A stretch of DNA of 64,000 nt from Rhizobium sp. FY34 (lineage in GTDB: Bacteria > Pseudomonadota > Alphaproteobacteria > Rhizobiales > Rhizobiaceae): contig NZ_STFZ01000034.1 in NCBI RefSeq assembly GCF_005222845.1, forward strand, positions 365,010 to 429,009, given 5' to 3'. Positions 1 through 7,917 of the stretch are shown one piece after another. The first letter of the stretch is position 1. Each line of letters starts with the position of its first letter. A program made the translations under genes and the position numbers. Below the pieces are notes generated by a model that was not told where the DNA came from, made no database searches, and saw nothing but the letters and a program-made list of their open reading frames with translations.

Positions 1-1190
1 TACTGCGTGGCAAACTTCTTGCGCATCTTGCCAACGCGGAAGGCCAGTTCCTGATGCGCGCCCAGAAGCCTGGTGGAAACCTGCTTGCCCAGCGCCAGCT
101 CGATTTCCGATGTCTTGAGCATCGATTTGACGGAATCCTTCTCGGCTTCCTTGTTCTGGATGATCTTCTTTTCTTCCGTGTCGCGGCGCACCTTGTTTTC
201 CGCCTCGATGCGGCGCGGCACGACCCAGGCACCAAAGGCCATCAGGCCACCCAGCGCGATGAAGGGCAGGAAAGGCAGGCCCGGCACCAGCGCCAGCACG
301 CACATCAAGCCGGCAGAGACCGACAGGGCGCGCGGGTAGCCGCCCAGCTGATCGATCACGGCCTTGTCGGCCGTACCGGACGTGCCGCCGCGGGTGACCA
401 GAAGGCCGGCGGCCAAAGACACGATCAAAGCCGGGATCTGCGATACGATACCGTCACCGACGGACAGCTTGACGAAAACGTCGGCCGCTTCGCCGATCGG
501 CATTCCGTGGCGGAAATAGCCGATGAGGATGCCGCCGAAAATATTGATGGCGGTGATGATGAGGCCGGCGATCGCATCGCCGCGCACGAATTTCGAGGCA
601 CCGTCCATGGAGCCGAAGAACATGCTCTCCTCTTCCAGCTCCCGACGGCGGCGCTGTGCCTCCTTCTCGTCGATCATGCCGGCGGACAGATCGGCATCGA
701 TCGACATCTGCTTGCCGGGAATGGCGTCGAGGGTGAAGCGGGCGCCGACTTCCGCGATACGTGTGGCACCCTTGGTGATGACGATGAAGTTCACCGTCAC
801 CAGGATGAGGAAGACGATGATACCGATCATGAAGTCGCCGGACATCACCAGCGAGGCGAAGCCCGCGATGACGCCACCAGCGGCGTCGTGTCCTTCATGG
901 CCATGCGACAGGATCACGCGCGTCGTCGCGATATTCAGCGACAGGCGCACCATGGTCGAGATCAGCAGGATGGTCGGGAAGGACGAGAAATCCAGCGGTT
1001 TCTGGATCCACAAGGACACCATCAGGATCAAAACCGACGAGGCGATCGAGAAGGCAAGGCCCATATCGATCAGAAATGTCGGGATCGGCAGGAACAGGAT
1101 GCAAAGAATGGCAATGATGCCAAGCGCAAAGCCTACGTCCCGGCCACTCGGCGCGACCTTGGGAATGGAGAGTGCAGGTGGTTGTGCCAT
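1..1190 (-). CDS. flhA: Flagellar export gate protein FlhA (N-terminal part, cut by window edge)
   Basis: FlhA is the large inner-membrane component of the flagellar type III export gate. The minus-strand frame opens at the ATG at 1190 (MAQPPALSIPKVAPSG) and stays open to base 1, giving about 396 of the roughly 700 residues usual for the family; the cytoplasmic C-terminal domain lies outside the window. Several hydrophobic helices are visible, with the FHIPEP-family stretch VNFIVITKGATRIAEVGARF in the middle. It follows fliQ on the same strand with a 120 bp gap that holds its own flagellar promoter-like element (1251-1273). In related rhizobia fliR follows. No frameshift is seen. The call is secure. 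Confidence 0.96.
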   Translation of the reverse strand, partial: MAQPPALSIPKVAPSGRDVGFALGIIAILCILFLPIPTFLIDMGLAFSIASSVLILMVSLWIQKPLDFSSFPTILLISTMVRLSLNIATTRVILSHGHEGHDAAGGVIAGFASLVMSGDFMIGIIVFLILVTVNFIVITKGATRIAEVGARFTLDAIPGKQMSIDADLSAGMIDEKEAQRRRRELEEESMFFGSMDGASKFVRGDAIAGLIITAINIFGGILIGYFRHGMPIGEAADVFVKLSVGDGIVSQIPALIVSLAAGLLVTRGGTSGTADKAVIDQLGGYPRALSVSAGLMCVLALVPGLPFLPFIALGGLMAFGAWVVPRRIEAENKVRRDTEEKKIIQNKEAEKDSVKSMLKTSEIELALGKQVSTRLLGAHQELAFRVGKMRKKFATQ

Positions 1191-1250
1191 CGGATGTCCG
1201 TCTCTTCATGAGATGGTGGCATGACGGATGCCACACCGGTTCACCGATAT

Positions 1251-1273
1251 CCTAGGCCGCGAAGCTTGCGCGA
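1251..1273 (-). promoter_or_regulatory. Flagellar promoter-like element upstream of flhA
   Basis: In the sense of flhA the site reads TCGCGCAAG, 8 nt, CCTAGG. The same 9-mer, spacing and central TA recur upstream of motB's operon, flgE, flgB, flgF, motA and fliF. The -10-like box lies about 60 nt before the flhA ATG. Recognition by Rem is inferred from the gene set, not shown. Confidence 0.6.
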
Positions 1274-1310
1274 GGATGGCACAGGCAAGCCATTGGTCCG
1301 CCGACCTCGA

Positions 1311-1577
1311 TCAGAAGCCGGACTGGACGCGCGAAAACACGAGATCCGCGAAGATCGACAGCTGACTGCCGATAAAGGGGGCGGAGAGGCCAAGGCTGAG
1401 AAGAATGGCGACGATCTTCGGGACGAAGGTCAGCGTCATTTCCTGAACCTGGGTCAGCGCCTGCAGGAAGGCAATCACCACCCCGACGACCATTGCGACG
1501 ATAACGGCAGGGCCGGAGGCGAAGAGAACCGTTCTCATCGCGGCCTGCATGATTTCCAATGCGTCGGCTTCGTTCAT
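1311..1577 (-). CDS. fliQ: Flagellar export gate protein FliQ
   Basis: FliQ is a small subunit of the FliP-FliQ-FliR export channel in the inner membrane. The 88-residue product has the usual family length and two long hydrophobic helices: about residues 15-40 (VLFASGPAVIVAMVVGVVIA) and 50-75 (FVPKIVAILLSLGLSAPFIG). The ATG at 1577 is preceded in the sense strand by a purine-rich AGGGGAAGGAGTGGCTCC stretch. It sits between flgD and flhA, the standard rhizobial order. FliP is encoded separately at 24,919. The call is secure. Confidence 0.95.
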   Translation of the reverse strand: MNEADALEIMQAAMRTVLFASGPAVIVAMVVGVVIAFLQALTQVQEMTLTFVPKIVAILLSLGLSAPFIGSQLSIFADLVFSRVQSGF

Positions 1578-1667
1578 GGAGCCACTCCTTCCCCTGAATG
1601 ATTCAGGGTGATTCGATCGTCCCGTTTTAGCGGGACGATCAGGTCAGGTCGAGCGATTGTCTGTTTT

Positions 1668-2144
1668 CTATGTATCGCTTGTGGAGGACTTATCCTCGGT
1701 CGTCTTGGTCTCGACAGTGATTGGATTGTCGGAGAACACGACGCCAGCCTGGAGCAGAACCTTCTTGCCCTCTTCGGTCAGGACGATAACGCCATCGGAG
1801 TAGACTTCGGCTTCCTTGACCTTGCCGGTCACGGTATCGTCGGCGCTCTTGACATATTTGCCGACAAGGTCAGAAGCGCGCGTCAGGGCTTCCGCCTGAA
1901 GCATGCTCTTCAGATGCGTGTTGGTTTCGATCGACTGCTCGACCTGCGAGAAAGTCGCCAGCTGGGAAACCTGCTCGGAAGCGTCCATCGGATCGGTCGG
2001 ATCCTGGTTCTTCATCTGCTCAACGAGCAGCGTCAGAAACGAATCGTAATTGAGGGTCGCAGCGTCCTTGTCGCTCGAGCTTGCCCCGGCATTGGCCCAG
2101 GGGTTCGACGATGCAGTCGCGCTGGAAACGGAGTCTATCGCCAA
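1668..2144 (-). CDS. flgD: Flagellar hook assembly scaffold FlgD
   Basis: FlgD caps the growing hook and guides polymerisation of FlgE. The 158-residue protein carries the family core YDSFLTLLVEQMKNQDPTDP followed by the Gln/Ser-rich SEQVSQLATFSQVEQ segment at about residues 34-75. It is short compared with enteric FlgD (about 230 residues) and lacks most of the C-terminal Ig/Tudor region, as is common in rhizobia. Its start overlaps the end of flbT by 10 nt, which suggests translational coupling. It is part of the flgE-flgK-flgL-flaF-flbT-flgD-fliQ run. Confidence 0.93.
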   Translation of the reverse strand: MAIDSVSSATASSNPWANAGASSSDKDAATLNYDSFLTLLVEQMKNQDPTDPMDASEQVSQLATFSQVEQSIETNTHLKSMLQAEALTRASDLVGKYVKSADDTVTGKVKEAEVYSDGVIVLTEEGKKVLLQAGVVFSDNPITVETKTTEDKSSTSDT

Positions 2145-2584
2145 GGTGCAATCTCCCTACGGATCTGTTCAACGGTTGCCGGTGTCATTTCCTGATTGTT
2201 CAGGATCCGGTCCTCGATGGTGTACAGGCCGCGGATCGCCTTCAGGGCGTCAAAGGCACGGCCGCTGACGACCATGGCATCGATCCGTTTCAGTTCGGCC
2301 AGAACTTCCTCGTCCTGGAAGCAGGAGAGCAGCATGGTGATCGACTTGCGGAACATCACAAGCGACTGTTCCTTGCCTTCCGGGTTGATCAGCATCATCT
2401 GCGCGATGAAGTAGAGTTGGCGCAGCGGCGTGGTGGCGTCTTCCAACTGGAGGACATGGTTTTCAAGCAGGAAGGTCACGTCATTGAGAAACTCGAGCGC
2501 GACCTTGCGATCCACGCGCAGAACTGCTCCGTTGATGAAGATTCTTTCGCCCGACTTCAGAGAGATGCGCAGTGTGCTTTTCAT
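2135..2584 (-). CDS. flbT: Flagellin synthesis repressor FlbT
   Basis: FlbT is a small cytoplasmic regulator that in Caulobacter binds flagellin mRNA leaders and lowers their translation and stability; alphaproteobacterial homologues may act with FlaF. The 149-residue product opens MKSTLRISLKSGERIFINGAV and ends in a helical EQIRREIAPWR tail, matching family length and character. Its ATG overlaps the flaF stop in an ATGA. The three flagellin genes of this window have structured leaders that could be its targets; that link is inferred. Confidence 0.94.
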   Translation of the reverse strand: MKSTLRISLKSGERIFINGAVLRVDRKVALEFLNDVTFLLENHVLQLEDATTPLRQLYFIAQMMLINPEGKEQSLVMFRKSITMLLSCFQDEEVLAELKRIDAMVVSGRAFDALKAIRGLYTIEDRILNNQEMTPATVEQIRREIAPWR

Positions 2585-2928
2585 TTAAGTCCATCCCTGA
2601 TGATGGTTGTCACGTCGATAATGCCCTGGAAATTGTCTGACTGCCGCCGTCTGATCCGCTCGCATTCCTTCAAGATCCAGATGGCGATGGAGATCAGATT
2701 GGCACGCAACTCCGTGTTGAGTTCGTTTTCCGGCTGGCGAAGATCCTCGATGAACCGGATCCAGACACGTCGGGTGTAGAAGAGTGCTTCAATCGTCGCG
2801 CGGGGAACATTGCTGGCGTCGCGCGCCGCTTTGAGAAGATCGATGGACCGGTCGAGTGCCTGCCGTTCCCGGCTTTTGGCATCTGCGACGTCGTCCTCCA
2901 TGATCTCGGTATATGAAAACTGGTACAT
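2581..2928 (-). CDS. flaF: Flagellar biosynthesis regulator FlaF
   Basis: FlaF is a small, mainly helical alphaproteobacterial protein needed for flagellin synthesis or secretion and working in opposition to FlbT. The 115-residue sequence MYQFSYTEIMEDDVADAKSR and the central TRRVWIRFIEDLRQPENELN stretch are typical. It lies directly after flgL and shares an ATGA overlap with flbT, so the two are likely translated in a fixed ratio. No membrane segment or signal peptide is seen. The call is secure by sequence and context. Confidence 0.93.
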   Translation of the reverse strand: MYQFSYTEIMEDDVADAKSRERQALDRSIDLLKAARDASNVPRATIEALFYTRRVWIRFIEDLRQPENELNTELRANLISIAIWILKECERIRRRQSDNFQGIIDVTTIIRDGLK

Positions 2929-2965
2929 TCATGTATCCTTCATTTTCACTCATTTCCTCCAGTCA

Positions 2966-4051
2966 TCAGAGGAAGTTGACAAGGCTAAGTTGTTGAATGC
3001 GCGAGGTCAGCGTGTAGGCCGTTTCGAGCTGTGCCTGCAAAGACGTCACACGCGTGGAGGCCTCGTAAGGATCGACACCCTGAAGCGCATTCAGGTTGAG
3101 TTCGAGAATGTCCTTCTGTGCCGCCAGCGACTCGTTGGCGTTCTTCAGGCGTTCCGTCGAAAGACCGATTTCCGACCGCTGATTGTTGATGCCGGAGATG
3201 CCTTTGCCGATCGCATTCGTGGCATGCGTCGTCGCGACAGCGCGCAGGTCTTCCGGAACCTCTGGCCGCAGGAACTGCGTTGCCACAACGGTTCCGAACA
3301 TGTAGCTGCGGAAGCCCTGGCTATTGGCATTCGTCGATGTCTCGACCACTTCCGACGATGTGATACGCGTCGTCATATTGGTGTCGCTGGCTTGCGACAC
3401 ATAAGTGGTCCAGAAGTCCTCGCCAGCGAGACCCGTATGAGGCGGGTCGGTCAGCGGCGCGGTTCCATTGAACTTGGCTTCCAGGCCGGTCAGATAGGTA
3501 TCCATATCCGCCGGCGTCATGGCATCGACAGAGGGGATACCATTGTCGGCGAGGAACTGGTTGAGTTCCATTTCGACCGCATCATTGAAGGCGGAATTGG
3601 GATCGGTATAGTCGGCCACCGGCTTGACGTCGGTATTGGTGCCCGAGAAAAGATACTCGCCGTTCACCGAGGTATTGGCGACGCTCGTGAAGGTGTTGAG
3701 CGAGCTCTCAAGCGCAAGCTGTGCATCGTCCAGCGTCGAGGCGCTGCCTGAAAGCGCGGTCAGAACATCCAGGACATCCTGGCCTGCATCCGCCATTGTC
3801 TCAAGTGCCAGTTCGGAGGAATCCATCCGAGTCTCGGCGATGGAGTTCGTCGATATCTGGGTATCGATTCGCATGACGTCGCGGGTCAGGTCGAGATTGC
3901 GGGCCGTATCCGCCCCCAGTGCGACACCCATATCGGCGTGCACGCCGGTCGTGACTTCCTGGTTAGCCTTCGTCAATGCGTTCTGAGTTTGGGCCATCGT
4001 CTCACGAAGGCCGGACTGTACCGATACGGTAGAGCTAAATGACGTTTTCAT
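2966..4051 (-). CDS. flgL: Hook-filament junction protein FlgL (HAP3)
   Basis: FlgL forms the junction between hook and filament together with FlgK. The 361-residue protein begins with a flagellin-like helical N-terminus (SSTVSVQSGLRETMAQTQN, then LTKANQEVTTG) and ends in a flagellin-like C-terminal coiled coil (LETAYTLTSRIQQLSLVNFL), the arrangement shared by HAPs and flagellins. It starts 3 nt after the flgK stop. Length is in the usual range. It is exported through the type III apparatus, so no Sec signal is expected. Confidence 0.93.
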   Translation of the reverse strand: MKTSFSSTVSVQSGLRETMAQTQNALTKANQEVTTGVHADMGVALGADTARNLDLTRDVMRIDTQISTNSIAETRMDSSELALETMADAGQDVLDVLTALSGSASTLDDAQLALESSLNTFTSVANTSVNGEYLFSGTNTDVKPVADYTDPNSAFNDAVEMELNQFLADNGIPSVDAMTPADMDTYLTGLEAKFNGTAPLTDPPHTGLAGEDFWTTYVSQASDTNMTTRITSSEVVETSTNANSQGFRSYMFGTVVATQFLRPEVPEDLRAVATTHATNAIGKGISGINNQRSEIGLSTERLKNANESLAAQKDILELNLNALQGVDPYEASTRVTSLQAQLETAYTLTSRIQQLSLVNFL

Positions 4052-4054
4052 GGT

Positions 4055-5503
4055 TTATCCCGCCGCTTCAAGCAAAGCTGCCATCATTTCATCGATCGTG
4101 CTGACAAGCTTGGCCGCCGCCTTGTAGGATTGCTCGATGTCGAGAAGCAAAGACATCTCCTCATCGATGCTGACCCCGGTTTCACTCGAATAGGCCTCTA
4201 GCGACCTTGAACTCATGGCCGATTTCGTTTCGTTCGCCGCGTCTGCCTTGCTTCTGGTTTCCTCCAGCCAGGAGGTCGATGCCGATGCATAGGTCATGAG
4301 GCTGAGACTGCCGCTCACGCCCGTCGCCGGATCGAAGCTTTGAGTAACCACCATGCCTTGAGCCAGGCTGTCGAGATATGCGGAATAACCGCTGCCGCCG
4401 GTCGTATTCATGACATAGGCGCCGCCATTCATGCCGCCATCGCGCAGAATGACCGGATTGTCGATCGCCAGTTGGTTGACGGAAATGCTTGCGGCCAGGC
4501 CGGGAACCACGGTTGCCGCCGTCGGCACGCTGTCATCGACACCATTGGTGAAAAGGCCTGCCAGCGGCGTCAATGTTCCATCGGGACCGGTTTCGGCGAA
4601 TGTCACGATCAGGCCGCGCGCAATCTCGTCGAGCTGCGCCTGGTAGTCGGGAGCGATCTGATCGCGGATCTGCAAATGACCCTGGAGCGAACCGGAGGCA
4701 CTGGTATCGGCGCCGACGCCTGGGCTCAGTTGCACGCCATCGATATAGACGGCATTGCCCGTGACCGAAGCCGTGTAGGTCGTGGTTGGCGTGAACGACA
4801 CCTGCCGGGGCACTGTTTCAAACAGCGTCGTGCCATCGGATGTGTAGAGGGCCATGTCGCCATTGGTGCGCTCGCTCGTCGAGACACCGATGATCTGCGA
4901 AATCTGCTTGACCAGCGTATCGCGCGTATCGAGAGCGTCGCTGGCATCCTCACCGGCGACATTGGAGCGAACGACATCGTTATTGGCCGCCTCGAACTGC
5001 GCCAGAAGATTGTTCAGCTCATCGACATCATCCTTGATGTCCGCGTCGGCGCGGCTGCGGATCGCCTGAACTTCATTCGACGTTGTATTCAGATAATTGG
5101 CTGTTTCCTGCGCGGATGCCACAGTCGAAGATGCAAGCGTGCTCTCGCTGGGAGAGGCCGCATAGGCATTCAGGTCATCGGCCAGGTCGGAAAGGTGGGC
5201 GCTCGGCGAATTGTCATACTCGTTTCCGCCGAGCTGGCTGCGGATTTCCGTCACACCGGCGACGACTGTCGCTTGGCCACTGGCCACGGAGGTGGCGGTA
5301 ATCGTCTGCCGAAAAAGCGCATCGTTTTGCGCACGATCCGTCGATGCAATCAGTGCGCCGTTTCCTGCTGTAACAAGAGCATTGGAACGCCGCACATAAT
5401 TGGCATTCTCAGCATTGGCGATGTTCTTCGACGTGGTGGCGGTCTGCGCACCGGTCGTGTTGAACATCGACTGAGCCGTGGATAGTGAGGTTGTAAGCGA
5501 CAT
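4055..5503 (-). CDS. flgK: Hook-associated protein FlgK (HAP1)
   Basis: FlgK is the first junction protein on the hook tip. The 482-residue product has the conserved N-terminal helical pattern (STAQSMFNTTGAQTATTSKN, then IANAENANYVRRSN) and the C-terminal rod-type motif VSIDEEMSLLLDIEQSYKAA followed by STIDEMMAALLEAAG. The middle is variable, as normal in this family. It sits between flgE and flgL in the expected order. The protein is shorter than enteric FlgK (about 550 residues) but comparable with rhizobial ones. Confidence 0.94.
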   Translation of the reverse strand: MSLTTSLSTAQSMFNTTGAQTATTSKNIANAENANYVRRSNALVTAGNGALIASTDRAQNDALFRQTITATSVASGQATVVAGVTEIRSQLGGNEYDNSPSAHLSDLADDLNAYAASPSESTLASSTVASAQETANYLNTTSNEVQAIRSRADADIKDDVDELNNLLAQFEAANNDVVRSNVAGEDASDALDTRDTLVKQISQIIGVSTSERTNGDMALYTSDGTTLFETVPRQVSFTPTTTYTASVTGNAVYIDGVQLSPGVGADTSASGSLQGHLQIRDQIAPDYQAQLDEIARGLIVTFAETGPDGTLTPLAGLFTNGVDDSVPTAATVVPGLAASISVNQLAIDNPVILRDGGMNGGAYVMNTTGGSGYSAYLDSLAQGMVVTQSFDPATGVSGSLSLMTYASASTSWLEETRSKADAANETKSAMSSRSLEAYSSETGVSIDEEMSLLLDIEQSYKAAAKLVSTIDEMMAALLEAAG

Positions 5504-5535
5504 TTATATTGCCTTTTCGGTGACGTTACGCCCGA

Positions 5536-6738
5536 TTACCTCTTGAGGTTCACCAATGTTTCCAGCAGTTCCGAGCCGGTCTGGAAGACCTTCGAGTTTG
5601 CCGTGTAGTTACGCTGGGACTCGATCATCGCGGTCAGTTCTTCGGCGATATCGACATTGGAATCTTCCAATGCGTTGGAGAGGATATCGCCGTAGCCGCT
5701 GGTGCCGGAATAGCCCATGACGACGACGCCCGAGTCATTGCTCTGCGAGTAGACGTTGCCCGCCATCGGCGTGAGATTGTTCGGGCTCTGCACGGTTGCC
5801 ATGGCAATGCGGTAGGTCGGGATCGACTGACCGTTGCCGTAGATGACCGATACGATACCATCCTTGCTGATCTCGACCCGGTCGACACCGCTGGCGCCCT
5901 GACCATCGATATCACCTTCGACCGAGCTGGCACTGCCGAGCTGTGTCGTCTTTGTGAAATCGAGATCCACGGCACCGAGTTCTGCTCCGTCAATCGTCAA
6001 AGGCGTTGTGGTGACAGTGCCGCCAGATGTCAATTTACCGTCTGCGCCGAAGGTCAGGGTATCGGTGCCGAGTGTGGTCGTCGTACCGACGCTATCGGTA
6101 TAGCTGATGGTCAGATCCCACGAATTGGCCGCAGTCTTTGTGTAGTTGAGATCGAGCGGACGGGAATTGCCCTGCGAATCAAACGCGACAACCGAGGCCT
6201 TGTAGCTGGATGCAATCGCAGCGTTGGCATTGAGATTGCCTTCCACCACACCTTCCGTCGAGGGAGTGGCGTTAAGACCGCCTGAGTCGATATTGATCGG
6301 CACAAGGCCTTCAAAACCGTTGATGACAATGGTCGGATCTTCCGTCGAGGAATAGGGGTAGCCCATCAGGGTGTAGCCGGCGGAATTTTGCAGCGTTCCG
6401 TCATCCATCTCCTCGAAATTGCCGGAGCGGGTCATGTATTCGGTGCCATCGCTGCCCTGGACGACGAAGAAGCCATCGCCATCAATGGCAAGGTCTGTCG
6501 CAGACGTGGTGTAGGTGAAGGAGCCCTGGTCGTTGATCGAATAGCGGACGGTCGTTTCAACGCCGCCGGAATTATAGCTTGAACCCGAACTGGGCAGCAG
6601 CATCGACGAGAACTGTGTAGATGACTTTTTGTAGCCCACAGTGCTGGAGTTCGCAATGTTGTCGCCAACCGTGCCGAGCCGGTTCGCCTGAGCGTTCATA
6701 CCGGAGACACCCGTCCGCATCGTTCCATAAAGGCTCAT
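5536..6738 (-). CDS. flgE: Flagellar hook protein FlgE
   Basis: FlgE polymerises into the hook. The 400-residue protein shows the rod/hook N-terminal motif MRTGVSGMNAQANRLGTVGD followed by NIANSSTVGYKK, the FlgE/F/G mid-domain GDGFFVVQGSDGTEYMTRSG, and the C-terminal motif NVDIAEELTAMIESQRNYTA before SKVFQTGSELLETLVNLKR. It heads the operon running through fliQ. A flagellar promoter-like element lies 31-53 nt upstream (6769-6791), between the rem terminator and the start codon. Confidence 0.96.
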   Translation of the reverse strand: MSLYGTMRTGVSGMNAQANRLGTVGDNIANSSTVGYKKSSTQFSSMLLPSSGSSYNSGGVETTVRYSINDQGSFTYTTSATDLAIDGDGFFVVQGSDGTEYMTRSGNFEEMDDGTLQNSAGYTLMGYPYSSTEDPTIVINGFEGLVPINIDSGGLNATPSTEGVVEGNLNANAAIASSYKASVVAFDSQGNSRPLDLNYTKTAANSWDLTISYTDSVGTTTTLGTDTLTFGADGKLTSGGTVTTTPLTIDGAELGAVDLDFTKTTQLGSASSVEGDIDGQGASGVDRVEISKDGIVSVIYGNGQSIPTYRIAMATVQSPNNLTPMAGNVYSQSNDSGVVVMGYSGTSGYGDILSNALEDSNVDIAEELTAMIESQRNYTANSKVFQTGSELLETLVNLKR

Positions 6739-6768
6739 ATCAAATCCTCGTTTTGCCTATACTCCCAC

Positions 6769-6791
6769 ACTATGCGCCGGGCCTTGCGTGA
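6769..6791 (-). promoter_or_regulatory. Flagellar promoter-like element upstream of flgE
   Basis: Sense strand: TCACGCAAG, 8 nt, CATAGT. The 9-mer is identical to the one before motA on the opposite strand, and the spacing is the same as at flhA, motB's operon, flgB, flgF and fliF. The -10-like box ends 30 nt before the flgE ATG, a normal leader length. Confidence 0.6.
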
Positions 6792-6867
6792 AGCTGTCTG
6801 CTGCGTCCTGTGCGCGCAGGAAAGGCGTGTTGCCCGCCTTGTCGAGGCAGGCCGTCGGCAAGCGCCT

Positions 6868-6917
6868 GGACAACAAAATACAACCCCGGAGATCGACGTC
6901 GATTTCCGAGGTTGTAT
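6868..6917 (-). terminator. Long palindrome, likely rem terminator
   Basis: A 40-nt near-perfect palindrome at 6878-6917 starts ATACAACC and ends GGTTGTAT, with one mismatch and one wobble in either RNA strand. On the minus strand it is followed by a T-rich GTATTTTGTTG stretch. It lies about 48 nt after the rem stop codon and before the flgE promoter element, so it fits a rho-independent terminator of rem that insulates flgE. Confidence 0.6.
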
Positions 6918-6964
6918 CTGGATAATATTTGATGAAGATCAGTATATTTCGACGTTGAAATGTA

Positions 6965-7636
6965 TCACTTCCAGTCGATGCAGTATCCCAGGAAGCGTTT
7001 GGAGTCGATTGGATCGAAACTCAGCTTCTTGCGCAGCTTCTTGCGCAGCTTGCTGATATGGCTTTCAACGACGTTTTCTTCGACTTCCTCGTCGAAAATG
7101 CCATAGATCGCGTTGAAGATCTGGGTCTTGGAAACGCGACGGCCGCGGTTGGCGACCAAATACTCAAGAATGCGACGTTCCCTGCGCGGAAGCGCAAAGA
7201 TCTCGCCCTGGATTTCCGGGTCGCGACCATCGTCGAAGACGCGGATCGGGCCGATATCCGTGAAGTTGGTGAGTGCCTTGATGCGACGGCGGATAGCCGC
7301 AGCACGCGCAAGGATCTCGCGGGGATGAACCGGCTTGCGCACGACATCATCCACGCCGCTGTCGAACAGCGCAAGCGTTGCCTCCAGCGAGGGGTGATCG
7401 CTCACCGCAATCACCGGCGCCATCGAACGGTCGCGGATAGCCCGCGGCAGTTCGAGTGACAGGCCTGTCTGGCCCAGCAGGAATGCCTCTACGGCGGCAA
7501 TGTCTGTGTCTGCCGCCGTATTCACCCATTCACCGAATTCCTTCGGATCAAAACCTGTTGAGGGCACGCCCTCACGTCCAAATAGTGAGGTGTAACCCTC
7601 TTTAACAAGCTCTCGCTCATCAACCACTACGATCAT
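6965..7636 (-). CDS. rem: Motility master regulator Rem (OmpR-type)
   Basis: Rem (FtcR in Brucella) activates rhizobial flagellar operons and is itself under VisNR. The 223-residue protein has a response-regulator-like N-terminus (IVVVDERELVKEGYTSLFG) and a winged-helix DNA-binding C-terminus (LPRRERRILEYLVANRGRRV, then KTQIFNAIYG). The receiver part keeps the Lys of the RKPVHP motif (about residue 101), but where the phosphoacceptor Asp should be it reads AAVEAFLL, so it is probably an orphan, phosphorylation-independent regulator. It lies upstream of flgE with its own terminator. It is the obvious candidate to bind the shared promoter element in this window. Confidence 0.92.
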   Translation of the reverse strand: MIVVVDERELVKEGYTSLFGREGVPSTGFDPKEFGEWVNTAADTDIAAVEAFLLGQTGLSLELPRAIRDRSMAPVIAVSDHPSLEATLALFDSGVDDVVRKPVHPREILARAAAIRRRIKALTNFTDIGPIRVFDDGRDPEIQGEIFALPRRERRILEYLVANRGRRVSKTQIFNAIYGIFDEEVEENVVESHISKLRKKLRKKLSFDPIDSKRFLGYCIDWK

Positions 7637-7713
7637 TCGTCCGCCTCCGAATCAGTGTGGTGCCTCGATGACCTATGGGTACGAATCGAGGGATTCCCGG
7701 ACAACTACACGAA

Positions 7714-7743
7714 GTTAACCATAGCTTTTAATAGTTGATTAAC
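7714..7743 (-). promoter_or_regulatory. AT-rich dyad upstream of rem
   Basis: GTTAAC at 7714-7719 and ATTAAC at 7738-7743 flank an AT-rich spacer about 80-105 nt before the rem start codon. VisN/VisR are LuxR-type regulators known to control rem, so this is a possible operator or promoter region. The match is short and could be chance. Confidence 0.25.
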
Positions 7744-7845
7744 GAATGGGCCGCGATTTGCCCTACATCTAGTGGCAATCACGGGAATTCACACAAATTT
7801 GCGGGGGAAAAGTTAACGTGCGACAACGCTGCCCTTGCCTTGCCA

Positions 7846-7871
7846 CCTTTTGGCCGCAAGCGCGGCAAAGG
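7846..7871 (-). terminator. Hairpin downstream of the transglycosylase gene
   Basis: GCCGC (7853-7857), loop AAGC, GCGGC (7862-7866) is extended by CCTTT and AAAGG arms around a 2-nt bulge. It lies about 50 nt after the stop of the last gene of the motB-fliK operon. There is no clear T-run on the minus strand, so termination is only suggested. Confidence 0.35.
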
Positions 7872-7917
7872 ACGAAACGGGCCTTGGGCCGATCGATATC
7901 TCAATTATTGGTTGTAG

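Noticed and set aside
54..1211. Long plus-strand ORF opposite flhA
   Set aside because: Composition is Arg/His/Asp/Gln-rich with no hydrophobic pattern, while the minus strand encodes a clear FlhA. Similar shadows occur opposite many high-GC genes here (for example 11507-12922, 25698-27251, 32022-33224, 47391-48986) and were all left out.
7735..7917. 60-codon plus-strand ORF upstream of rem
   Set aside because: The TTG-type start has no Shine-Dalgarno sequence, the product is low in hydrophobic content and unlike any protein I know, and the gap looks regulatory.
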